A stretch of 64,000 bases of DNA, from assembly GCF_029873635.1 (NCBI RefSeq), contig NC_080425.1:42974890-43038889 (forward strand), written 5' to 3'. Numbering within the stretch: position 1 is the first letter of the stretch; every line of letters starts with the position of its first letter. The stretch is from Malania oleifera (lineage: Eukaryota; Streptophyta; Magnoliopsida; Santalales; Ximeniaceae). Below the pieces are notes generated by a model, which saw nothing but the letters and a program-made list of their open reading frames with translations, was not told where the DNA came from and made no database searches. Both the position numbers and the translations under genes were made by a program. Below are positions 21,676-33,043 of this stretch, piece by piece.

Positions 21676-22408
21676 CACTACAACAAAGCTGGTTTTTAGT
21701 GACGAATTTATTAGTGACAGATTCAATTTCGTCACTAAAAGTGGGTATTAGTGACGATTTTAGTGACCGTTACTAGTACAACACTATTGGTGACGAAATG
21801 AATCTGTCACTAATAACTTCGTCACTAAAAATCAGAAAAAAATCGCGGGAAAACATTTTTCACATAGAAATTATCCTGGAAAAATATTAGCGATGATTTT
21901 TGCGGTATTAGTGATGAATTAAATCCATCACTAAAAGATATTCATTAGTGACGATTAAATAACCGTCACTATTATCATTTAAAAAAAATAAATTTTTTTT
22001 TAGAGTAGTAGTGACAAATATACAAATTCGTCACTATTAGCCAATTATACGTGACGATTAAATAACAGTCCCTAATGCTTCCCATATTTAAAAAAAAAGT
22101 AAAAATTTTTGTTTTATAGTATTAGTGACGAATATACAAATTTGTCACTATTGACCAATTATTAGTGACGATTAAATAACCGTCACTAATACTTCCCATA
22201 TGTAAAAAAAAAAATAAAATTTTTGTTTCAGAGTATTAGTGACGAATATAAAAATTCGTCACTATTGGCCCATTATTAGTGGCGGATTTGGGAATCATCA
22301 CTAATACTTCCCTTATTTAAAAAAAAATAAAATTTTTTTTTTAGACTAGTAGTGACGAATATACAAATTTGGTACTATTGACCCCTTACTAGTGACAGAT
22401 TTGAGAAC
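21676..22408 (+). mobile_element. CACTA transposon, left end with subterminal repeats
   Basis: The terminal CACTACAACAAAGCTGG begins at 21676 after ata (21673-21675, the possible 3-bp target repeat). Inside, units of about 115 bp repeat to 22408. Each has two inverted motifs, GTGACGAAT...ATTCGTCAC and GTGACGATTAAATAACCGTCAC, separated by A/T runs. Such subterminal repeats are the usual binding sites of CACTA transposase-family proteins. The array stops at GAGAAC, where a B retrotransposon inserted, and resumes at 32332. Confidence 0.88.
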
Positions 22409-25400
22409 TGTTGGAATTGGTGTGATCCCAAGAGGGGGGTGAATTGGGTTTTAAAATGTTTTTTGCTAATTTAAAAAATTATGCCGATTCACCACGTATC
22501 ATATCCCATTCAACATATACACGTGTGTGTAAAATGATTTTAACACTAAAAGCAAATATACATGTGTGCAGTATCTTATTTAAATTAAATGTGTGCATGA
22601 GAATAATTAAGGGATCAAACAATCATTCATACACATGCTGAAATTAAAGTGCAGGATTTTAAATAAGATAGAAAGAGCGACACTATATTTGTTATCGAGG
22701 TTCAGCCAAACTAGCCTACATCCCCGCCTTGGGCTTACTCCCAAGGATTCCACTATACCTGCTCACTTAAACGGGCGGAGCAAAAGCCTTTTACATCCTC
22801 TCCTTACGGGGCGAGGAAAAACTCCGCTCAATTGCTAGGCTAAGCCAAACTAGTCTCACTTGTGGGGCTGAGACTCCACAGTTCAATTCCGGGCTGAATC
22901 GAACCAGTCTCATTTATGGGGCTGAGACTTCCCAGTTTAATTAACGGGCTGAACCCAACTGTCACATGAAAACATTTTGTACATGAAATATGCTTCTGAA
23001 CTACAAGCAGAGATGTACACGCTTAAGCTCATAAACTATGCACTCTCTTACGATATGCAATAATGCTTAGTAGAGTAAATGGTGCATTTCTAAATAATCA
23101 ATGCACAAATAGAATGTGTGAAAATATGAGTATTATGTTCTCCTATAAATATTTTGCAAATAAATAATGTTTGGAGAAACTGGGAATTTTAAGCTCAAAA
23201 GAATTTGTGCAATAAATAATTTTTCTCCCAAAAATATTTACCAAAGAAATAACTGAGAGAAAAACCTAAGCTATACTGTCAAAAAGATTTTCACAAATAA
23301 AGAACAGGTGAGAGTATATGCATACAAATAAAAGGCCCAAAATAAAGTACTCTATTTAAAAAATGATTTTGAGATCAAATAAGTGAAAGAGAGTTGGAGA
23401 GATTTTGTTAGAATTGGTGTATTCCCAAGAGGGGGGGGGGTGAATTGGAATTTTAAAATTTATCACCTGGGTTGAACTGGATAAATAGCAATATATACAC
23501 AACCTAGGGTATGCCTATTCAATTTCCAAATGCGTAGATAAATATAATGTGAAAATTAAGTCATACGCATCATTCACCCATAACATACATGTGCGGTAAA
23601 TATAAAGTGTGGAAATAAAAATGAACACACGATATGTTATCGGGGTTCGGCCAACCGTGCCTACGTCCCCGCCTCAAGCTCGCAAGCTAGAGGATTCCAC
23701 TAATAGCTCACTTAAGGGTGGAGCGGCACCGTTTACAACCAGGTCAAATTAACACAGGGTTGACCTCAACCTTAACCAGGTCAAATTAACACAGGGCTGA
23801 CCTCAACCTTAACCAAGTCAAATTAACACAGGGCTGACCTCAACCTTAACCAGGTCAATTAGCGGGGTTGACCTCAACCTACACGCCTTAACAGGACGAC
23901 GCACCTAGCTTTCCTAACCGGGTCTAAGCCAATCCGGGACTATTCCAGGGCTAGTCTCCCTCTTCAGGCCCGTGCCTGGAAATACAATCAAAGTGTATTA
24001 CAATGAACTGGTACAGTGATTGTGCTTTTAAGTAAAGCAGATATGTACCCAAATTCGCACAATAATATACACCACAAATATGAAATAATTTGTAAGCTCA
24101 ATGTGGTCAATATGGTTCAACTCTCAAAGTATATTCTATCAGTGTAATGTGTACGTGAGAGTGTCGAACTAACAGTCTTTGTATCACAAGATATGTTCAA
24201 TAAATAGGTTCACACAAAGATGTCAAGTCTTGTATATTTCGATCATTTAGATATTTCAAGCATGTAAGTATTAAACGATGTATATGCTTGATTTGCAAAA
24301 GACGTGTAATCTTTGTATTCAGCAAATGATATATGAGTGAAAGAATGTTGCAACAAAGATCACAATCACACATGCAAATATCTCTTCAAAGTATTTTGCA
24401 ACATAAAAGTACAATAGATATTTGAAAGTGTTTTGAAAAGTTTTTGCAGACAAAAGCAAATACACTCTTCTCAAGATCTTGCAATGAAGGTGCAAGCTTA
24501 GAAGATCTAACAAGGTCTTCTTAGGAAATGCTTTATTAGCAAAAGCCTCCTAAGAATCCTAAGGTTTGGCTCTCAAGAAAATCAAACGAGTAACACAAGG
24601 AGAGCAAACCTATTAAGCAAAACACTCAATCAACTTACAAAATATGTAGGCAATGCTAGAAGGCAAGTATGAGTGGTTTGAGTAATAAAATGAGTATTAT
24701 ATGGTTTTGGTTTTTCAAAGAATTTTTCCCTAATCAAGGTGGCTAATGCCCTCATAATCTTTGCAAATGAAGGCATATATATAGGCAAGGGAGAAAATAT
24801 GACCGTTGGGGACCTATAGGGTATTATCAGAAAAGTTTAATGAAGTTTAGTGCATTTTAACCCTGTTTAGAAAAGTATTAACCACGGTAAAAATGGGAGC
24901 AACCCGAGAGGTCCGGTGGACCAAAAGTAGCTCGGTCGACCGGGACTCAAGTAGCTCGGTCGACCGAGGGCATTTTGAACTAAGGGGTCGGTCGACCGGG
25001 TAAGGGCGATTTTTGAAATCTCCGAGTTTCGGTCGACCGAGGCCTTTTTGAACTGCACGGCTCGGTCGACCGAGTTGTTGGGAATTCTCCCGAGGCGCTT
25101 CGGTCGACCGAGTTGTTGGAGTACAAAAGTGGTCGGTCGACCGGGGGGTCAAATAGTTGACTCCCAGGTGGTTCGGTTGACCGAGGTCAAATGACCTATA
25201 AGGGGTCGGTCGACTGGGACTGGGTCAAATAGTTGACCCGGACCGGTTTCGGTCGACCGGGCCAATTTGAACTGTTTGGCTCGGTCGACCGAAAGTGCAC
25301 CAAGTGTGCATTTCGGTCCCGAATTGACCCAACTCAATCAATTTTAAGTGCCTAATAAACATATGTGCATATGTGTGTGTCCTAAGGCCACTTGGGGTCC

Positions 25401-26825
25401 AATTTTGAAGACACCGAAAAAGTCCGGTGTCAGTCGACCTTCGGTCGCCCGAAGGTACACTCTAAGGTCTTTCTATGGTTCGGTTTGAGCTTACAAAGTA
25501 AATCATTCATGTGATGTGTGTGAGCTTATTACAAACTTGTACCCTAATTACTATTACAGACAGCCTAATTACTATTACAGACAATTTCACTGGAAAATAT
25601 TTCAATTAAGAGTTTATGAAACTGTCTTCAAGCCTTTCTTGCTTTGTGCACATCTTGATCTTGTCATTCTTGATTCCTGCACAAAAACTCAATTACCCAT
25701 TAGATACAATGAGTATTTGTCATAATCAAAACCGGGCGTGACACGTAAGGTCAACAGATTTGTTCAAAATATTTTGCCCCAAAAGAGTGATTTAAACAAT
25801 AAAAGGCATTTTGGGGGAACTTTGATTAACCAAGGATTAGAGAGAAAATTTATGTTAATCAAAGTTATTAATCAAAGCAAATGAGGGGGTATTTATAGAT
25901 TTTCTGAAAATTATGACCGTTGGGGACACGAAGGTCATTTTAGAAAAAGATTAATGATGTTTAATTAAAATAATCTCGGTAAAAATAAATTAACCCGTGC
26001 GATTCGGGTGCCCAACCTAAGGTTCGTTCGCCTGAATAAACTCAGCTAAAAAAGGTATTTTAAAGAGTTCGGTCACCTGAGTCCAGGGTCGGTTGGCTGA
26101 ACTAAAGTCAGAAACATTTGCACGCGGTTTGGGTGCCCGGTGCAAAGTTTGGTTAACCGAACTTACAAGTTTGGTCACCCGAGGCCATTTTGAACACAGA
26201 GTTCGGGCACCCCAGGAAGGCGAAAAGTATACTGACAGAGGTTCGGTCGCCCGATGGAGATCAGTTCAATTTGGTTCGGTCACCCGAACCAAGTCAAACT
26301 TTTGACCTGTCCAGGGTTCGGTCGCCTGAAGCGTTTTAAATGCAATGGGTTCGGTCGCCTGAATACACTCAACATTTTCAATTAAGTCCATTTTAGCAAA
26401 AATTAACTCCTTTGATATGAAGAGTGATATAGGGGACTTTGTGCACAATGTGTGGGAACCTAAGGTCTATCTAAGGCCAAAAATTTGGCGTCGGTCGACT
26501 GAAGGGTGCCTTAAGATACGTTCGGTCCCTATGGTCAGTTTATGGGCTTTTGGAGCATTCAAAACATATCATGCAGATGCATGCATTATTACAGACCAAA
26601 TATATAAAAATTAAATACAATACAACAAGAAATAAATGTATTCTTCTTTTGCTCTTCTCTTTATGGAATGCGCCAAGTTGTATGTAGGCTTGAAGATCTG
26701 TCTTGACTTCCATTTCTCCTGTATCTTATATCCGTGCAGACATGTAGACCTGTTCACATTTTGCACACATAAGATACTTGTGCTTTGTCAGCATCAAAAC
26801 AGGGATCGGACTCAAAAAGTCTACA
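22409..26825 (-). mobile_element. 3' LTR of the B element (interrupted)
   Basis: About 2.06 kb once the nested solo LTR (23406-25756 plus one 5-bp repeat) is subtracted. The plus-strand left end TGTTGGAATTGGTGTGATCCC matches 31322. Contains two to three GAGACTCC/CCGGGCTGAA repeat units at 22840-22960, a perfect MSA-type site TGACCGTTGGG (plus) at 25914-25924, a TATA box TATTTATAGAT (plus) at 25890-25900, and a TTCGGTCGCC palindrome array at 25990-26370. Ends in ...GTCTACA at 26825. Confidence 0.9.
23406..25756 (-). mobile_element. Solo LTR, family A, with gattt target duplication
   Basis: 2351 bp, TGTTAGAATTGG...GGTCAACA on the plus strand, flanked by gattt at 23401-23405 and 25757-25761. 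Longest A LTR in the window. Contains four tandem copies of a unit of about 44 bp (AACACAGGGCTGACCTCAACC core) at 23740-23885, a TATA box at 24773-24784, a perfect MSA-type site at 24800-24810, and the clearest palindrome array: nine exact CGGTCGACCG copies plus variants in 24910-25440. Oriented minus, as judged by TATA and array order. Confidence 0.95.
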
Positions 26826-26841
26826 ATCTCCCCCTTTTTTA
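26826..26841 (-). promoter_or_regulatory. Polypurine tract of the B element
   Basis: AAAAAAGGGGGAGAT on the minus strand, directly before the 3' LTR. Followed by ATGATGACAAAC, which is complementary to the LTR arm TTTGTCAGCATCA at about 26789-26801. Confidence 0.85.
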
Positions 26842-29800
26842 TGATGACAAACACCCAAGAGGAAAAAAATGGGTATAGCTTGAAAAGGCCCCGCCTAAGA
26901 ATATGCATAATGTAAAAATAAACATAATGGCTAAAGCATATTCATTAAAGAAGACTTTACAAAAGATTATGCATTTAATTTTATCGTTAAAGCACACGCT
27001 CAGATATTTTACCTTTACCCCTATATTATGGTCATTATCATTTTGCTCAAAAACATTCTCTCCCTTTTGTCATCAGAAAAAGGGCTAAGCTAAGTAGAAA
27101 TGATTGATCATTTAAAAAACAAACTTAGCAAAGAAAACTCCTCCCTTTAAAATAAATTTTATTTTTCTTACAAAAACTCTCCATCTTTTTAGTATAGATT
27201 ATAGGCATACAAATTTAAACTGTTTTAAAGCTATAGCTATTAAGCATACAAAGCAGTCTAACTGGTCATTTAAAAGATTACACTAACATGTAAAAACATG
27301 GCTAGATCAGAAATATAAACAAACCATTTTAGTTTAAGGACAATGTAAGTCCCCGCAAAAATTGTAATTAAGGAACATGCAGCATATAAAAAGTGGGTTT
27401 GAGTATAAATATGATCTAACTAGTTCATATGCATTTCATGTAAGTAAATGAACTAGTTATGTAACACCCTTTTAAAATTAAAATTTCATGACACAAGATT
27501 TTAACACAGAAAGGCATAAGTCATGAAAACATTTAAGCACACAAGCAAGACATAAAATATATTCTATATAAGTTCAATTCTTGCTTTCATAAATGTATAT
27601 ATATAAATATATATAGAAATATATATGTATAAAAATATATCCCTTTAAAATTTTTCAATAAATATTGGGGGTGATGCTTGTTGAGAAAGACACTAATTTT
27701 TAAAGATCAAGCAAGCAATATTTTTTTGGTTTGTCATTTAAGTGCAATCCATAGTATAACCAGAAAAGCCAGCCATATAGATCTAGATCTCTCAATGATT
27801 TAGGCAAATTAGACCTAGATCATATGGCAAAACCTAAAACAATGTGGCAAAAAAAAATGTTTTCATTTATTATATTCAATGAAGACATTACACTTAAGCA
27901 CAAGCCACAATGAATTCAAAGACCAAATCTAAGCAAGAAATATTGTGAGCACAACAAGATAGAAAAATAATTTCTAGGTGCTCCCCCTATCAATTTAAAT
28001 ACGTGCTTAGATTCTTTTAACTACTTATACTGATATAATTTGTGAAAATTTATTAAAAGTCCAAATAGTATAAGTATTAATTTCATATATTACTGGATAA
28101 GTGTTAGACAAATAAATTTCACCAGTAAGTATCCCTAAACACACATGCACTAAAAAATCAAACACTAATTCATGCATGGTGTTCATGTGTACCCGGAACA
28201 ATCCATATCAAAGATATTTAGTATGGAAAAGATATGATGCTCAAGGTGCCTAGAAAACCTTTGGACTCAAAAAATAGAAACAATAGAAATAATGTGAGTC
28301 CATGGGTCAAGTGATTCTAATCCTTTTTCAAGGGTGGGGCTTTACCTCCCCGGTATAGTCTCAAGCATACAAAAGTGCATTAACGTTCAAGGATGGATTT
28401 CATTTAAGCACACTCAACACATGTTCATCCTTCTAACCATTACTTAGCATGTAGGAGATTATAGGCATTAAGTTCATTTTTCTTAAGAGTGGGGCTTAAA
28501 CTCCCCCTGTATATTTGCATGCATACATGCTTGCATTAAGTTCAGGATGATAGTCATTTAATAGCATTCCTAAGAAATTCATCCTTTCAAAAAATTTTTA
28601 GCATGCAGCAAATATAGACATTTAGCACATACTAGCATGACATATTGCATTTCAATTTAAATACACCATAGCCGATCAAGGCTATACTCAAGGTTAATGC
28701 AATAGGGGTTCAAAAAGGATGGCACAACTCAAAACACAATAAGTGTGCGCAAAATAAAAAACTCCCCCTAAGTCGTGCAAATTCCTTAGTCAATGGACCA
28801 TCATCAAAATATGGTATGTTCAATTTGAAGGATGATGCTTTACCATTTGGGTCTGAGTGAAAATGCATAACACAAAGAGTTGGACCAAATGGTGTCCATG
28901 AACTAAGTTCATCCTAAGACACAAACTACATGTGTACATGTCTTCAAAATACATAACGGTTTAGATTTCACATGTACTATCTTATATGATTACTGTGCAT
29001 CCTAGGAAGGGAAATGTGCTGCTTATACTAATCAAAAATTAATTTCACTAGGTATACCAGATAGTATAAGCGGTCTTTTTAATGCAGCTATACTGGTTAT
29101 TTGTTAAAAGATTTTGTCATATGTTTAGTATAGGCTTCCCTATAAGCCATAGATGCATCAGAAAATATATATTGAGGCATGCAATAATGTTAATGACCCA
29201 AGAACATTTCATATTAAATCATAAGACTTTAAGCACTGGATCTAATGTTTTGGGTATTCTCAAGAGCCTCGATATTCAATAAATAAAGGTGATGCATATG
29301 AATAATTTTTGTGCTTCCTATAGGGATGGAGCTTGGCTCCCCTAGTTATTCGATGATTATGCAAGGATGAATTTTAATCTTCTATTTGGTTTCACTCATC
29401 CTTTCAAAAATGTTTTAACATTAATTTTATCATAATCATATTTAGCACAAGGTTTTGGTTTGGGAAAAATCCTATTGAAATTTCGGCAGCATGCCGTCTG
29501 TAAATCGGACATTTCCTAAATTTACCATGTACCTAAAACCAGATAGATTCACGCAATCAACAAATAATAATCCAGTTTAAGCATGCGAGAACCTATTTCC
29601 ACTACCAACATGCAATTCTCATCAACTGCATCCGCCATGCAGGAGACATTCTAGACTAAGCAAGCAATTAGGTAGTTCAATCAATATATCAAATAAAATA
29701 TAAACTATCCATATGAAGATATAATCATCAGGCAAGCAATGGATAGTGGCATTCAATACAAATAAGTTATCCATCAAATATAATTGAACTTAAATTAAAA

Positions 29801-31308
29801 GATGGATATATGCATTTATTTAAAAACAAATCATCCATTCACGAGAAAATATAGTCATTTAAATAAGAATAGACGTAGACATTCAGCTCACATCAAATCA
29901 TATTTAAACAATATCCATTCATCATAAAATATATTTTATTTAGCACACCTTGATATTTGTGTTCAGCTCATACAAAGCATCCAATATATATGAAATAATA
30001 AGCACAATACCACAAAATGCATATTGGATGAATTTTCAAACCATGCCGCTCTCCCTCAATTATGTAGCCAAAGAATTATATGTTCAATTGATTGTATTTG
30101 GCATAACAAATATTTTCAAATACGAGGATGAGCTTATGAATTCCTTGAATTTAATTTATCATTTGAAAATGATTTATCGTTTAAGCTCAATTATGAGTTT
30201 AGGATTATGCATTGCATAGCATAAGATCAATTTCCTAAACTCAATACTGTGTGATGGACAAAACATGCTATATATTTAAGATTTTTCAAATTACAGCACA
30301 CATATCACCAAAAACCATATAAGAATTAAAACATTTTGTCCATTTGAATGAAATTTATTTAAGCATGCTTATGAGGTTTAATTCAACAAATGATAATGAT
30401 ATAAGCATGCACTAGCCAATATCAGCATATATTAACTAATCATAATTACTTGTACATATATTAAGCTCTGATTGGATGTGATCACTAAAACTCAGTATTG
30501 GCTAGATTTCCTTAGGGTTCTTAGAATGATAATAGTGTATATTAAGGTTTTGAATTTTAAGCATTATACACTATTTAGACATTTAAAGTATTCTAACCCT
30601 ATATATAACAATTTCTAAAATCTTATGAGTATAAAATTTCTTTGAGATGTACCTTATAAGACATCATGCTATTATCATAAAATGTTTATCATGATTCATA
30701 CAAAGATTTAATACAAGATATATCATACAAATCATGACATTAAATTAGCACAAATATCATATGATTCACAGCAACAAACAAATCAAACACAAGATATATC
30801 ATGTGAATCATACTATGAGTTATTCAATATATTAGAAGGAGAATAGATATACCTCTAAGTTTTACTCCTTCTTAATTGTTTAAGCTCAGAGTGGTGTCAT
30901 TATCTCTCTCAATTTTTCAAAATCCTTATGATTCCCAAAATCCTTAGCACACAGAAAGATATAAACTTGCAAAGGCATTAGTGACTAAGGCACATAAAAA
31001 GTATGCATGGCACACAGATGATATACATTAAAACATCCGACATGCAAATTTAATTCATTTTCAATTTTTGGGAAATTATGCATTTTTCTAAAATCATTTT
31101 TCAATGGGATATGATAACTTTGACAAATACTTTCCAAATCCACCAAACATTTGATTTTACAAAAATATTTTCAATAATCAAATGGTAAAATCTATATAAT
31201 ATAAGCAGTAGAGGATTTGCAAAATATTGACCCTCAAAATAGGGATACACCAAAATATGAGCCGTTGCAATCTTTACGCAAATAGCGGTTAAACTTATTG
31301 TAACTGGG
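26842..31308 (-). other. Non-coding internal region of the B element
   Basis: No domain or long frame is recognisable on either strand; the longest frames (under 90 codons) have no family resemblance. Stretches at about 27700-27800, 27960-28030 and 29150-29690 are clearly related to 60740-60850, 61010-61090 and 61190-61740 of the A element, so the non-coding sequence itself appears conserved between families. Includes a stem-loop at 29452-29520 with core CGGCAGCATGCCG. TA-rich patches lie at 27595-27640. Confidence 0.7.
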
Positions 31309-31319
31309 CTCTGATACCA
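31309..31319 (-). promoter_or_regulatory. Primer-binding site of the B element (initiator tRNA-Met)
   Basis: TGGTATCAGAG on the minus strand, 2 bp inside the LTR edge at 31322. Marks the upstream LTR and the minus orientation. Confidence 0.92.
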
Positions 31320-31321
31320 AT

Positions 31322-32331
31322 TGTTGGAATTGGTGTGATCCCAAGAGGGGGGTGAATTGAGTTTTAAAACGTTTTTTGCTAATTTAAAAAATTATGTTGA
31401 TTCACCACGTATCATATCCCATTCAACATATACACATGTGTGTAAAATGATTTTAACACTAAAAGCAAATATACACGTGTGCAGTATCATATTTAAATTA
31501 AATGTGTGCATGAGAATAATTAAGGGATCAAACAATCATTCATACACATGCTGAAATTAAAGTGCAGGAGTTTAAATAAGATAGAAAGAATGACACCAGA
31601 TTTGTTATCGAGGTTCAGCCAAACCAGCCTACATCCCCGCCTTAGGCTTACCCTCAAGGATTCCACTATACCTGCTCACTTAAATGGGCGGAGCAAAAGC
31701 CTTTTACATCCTCTTCTTACGGTGCGAGGAAAACCCTAACTCAATTACTAGACTGAGCAAAACTAGTCTCACTTGAGGGGTTGAGACTCCCCAGTTCAAT
31801 TCCGGGCTGAGCCGAACCGGTCTCATTTACGGGACTGAGACTCCCCAGTTCAATTAACGGGCTGAACCTAACCGTCACATGAAAACATTTTGTACATGAA
31901 ATATGCTTTTGAAATACAAGCAGAGATGTACACGCTTAAGCTCATAAAATATGCACTTTCTTATGATATGTAATAATGCTTAGTAGAGTAAAGGGTGCGT
32001 TTCTAAATAATCAGTGCACAAATAGAATGTGTGAAAATATGAGTATTATGTTCTCCTATAAATATTTTGCAAATAAATAATGTTTGGAGAAACTGGGAAT
32101 TTTAAGCTCAAAAGAATTTGTGTAATATATAATTTTTCTCCCAAAAATATTTACCAAAGAAATAACCAAGAGAAAAACCTAAGCTATACTCTCAAAAAGA
32201 TTTTCACAAATAAAGAACAGGTGAGAGTATATGCATACAAATAAAATGCCCAAAATAAGGTTCTATGGAATTGGTGTAATCCCAAAAGGGGGGTGAATTG
32301 GGTTTTAAAACGTTTTTCGCTAATTTAAACA
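31322..32331 (-). mobile_element. 5' LTR of the B element, truncated and chimeric
   Basis: Matches the 3' LTR for its first 945 bp or so (to about 32265, equivalent to 23356). Then, instead of U3, about 60 bp repeat the LTR's own terminus again (TGGAATTGGTGTAATCCC...GCTAATTTAAA) before ending in CA at 32331 against the agaac repeat. U3, with palindromes, MSA site and TATA box, is absent, so this copy should not be transcribed from its own 5' LTR. Confidence 0.85.
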
Positions 32332-32660
32332 AGAACCGTCACTAATACTTCCCTTATTTTTTTTTTAAAAAAATTGTTTCAGACTATTAGTGACAAATAT
32401 ACAAATTCATCACTATTGTCCCCTTATTAGTGACGGATTTGAGAACCGTCACTAACACTTCCCTTATTTAAAATAAAAAATAAAAATTTTATTTCAAACT
32501 ATTAGTGACAAATATACAAATTCGTCACTATTGGCTTCTTATTAGTGACAGATTTGAGAACCGTCACTAATACTTCGCTTATTTAAAAAAAATAAAAATT
32601 TATTAAACACTAGTAGTGACAAATTTTTAGATTCATCACTAATAGTCTGACACTGAACAA
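32332..32660 (+). mobile_element. CACTA subterminal repeats, continuation
   Basis: Three more units with GTGACGGATTTGAGAACCGTCAC and GTGACAAATATACAAATTCGTCAC motifs, the direct continuation of 21676-22408 across the B insertion. The array ends near 32648 (ATTCATCACTAATAG). Confidence 0.87.
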
Positions 32661-33043
32661 CCGCACGCAGATTCCCTAATCTAATTGCTTTCCCTCCAAG
32701 CCTAATTATTTCTTTCCATCTATCAATCTCTCCCTGTGTCTTCGTCTCTCCGGTCTCTCTCTCTATCTCTCCATTTCTCAATTACTCCCTCTCTCTTCAT
32801 CTCTCCGGTCTCTCTCTCTGTCTCTCCATTGCTCAATCTCTCCCTCTCTCTTCGTCTCTCTCTCCGTCTCTCCATGGCTCAATCTCTCCCTCTCTCTTCG
32901 TCTCTCCGGTCTCTCTCTCTCTCTCTGTCTCTCCATCCCTCAATCTCTTCGGTATCCACCTCTTCGTTGCCGCCGCTGACGCTCCGGGTCCGTCGCCTTC
33001 GCCGAGGAGATCAACCGCTGGAATCATTCCAGCCTTCAAGGTA
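32661..33043 (+). repeat. CT-rich leader of the CACTA transcript, with splice donor
   Basis: Tandem pyrimidine-rich units of about 54-63 bp (core CTCTCTCTTCGTCTCTCCGGTC) from 32700 to 32950, then a GC-rich stretch ending CCTTCAAG before GTATGTTTC at 33040-33043. The latter looks like an exon end and a 5' splice site. A frame of 107 codons (32736-33059) is open, but its Ser/Leu-rich composition follows from the repeat, so I treat it as 5' untranslated. A captured host first exon is an alternative. Confidence 0.5.

Larger units (their letters stand above)
22409..32331 (-). mobile_element. Complete family B LTR retrotransposon, non-autonomous, with agaac target duplication
   Basis: Bounded by agaac at 22404-22408 and 32332-32336; joining the flanks restores a continuous CACTA subterminal unit, which proves the insertion. 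Order on the minus strand: truncated 5' LTR (32331-31322), primer site, about 4.5 kb internal region without recognisable coding sequence, polypurine tract, and 3' LTR (26825-22409) containing a nested solo LTR. Long LTRs and a long non-coding interior fit the LARD class of non-autonomous elements, which use proteins of relatives. The 5' LTR has lost its U3 promoter. Confidence 0.9.

Noticed and set aside
22444..22838. Pairs of small frames repeated at 31357-31739
   Set aside because: They repeat only because the two LTRs of one element are copies; LTR sequence, no protein-like conservation.
24847..25337. Frames rich in RSTE/VDRP repeats
   Set aside because: Translation of the CGGTCGACCG palindrome array, not a protein gene.
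29950..30219. 89-codon frame in the B element interior
   Set aside because: No domain, A/T-rich, and not present in the related A interior; chance frame.
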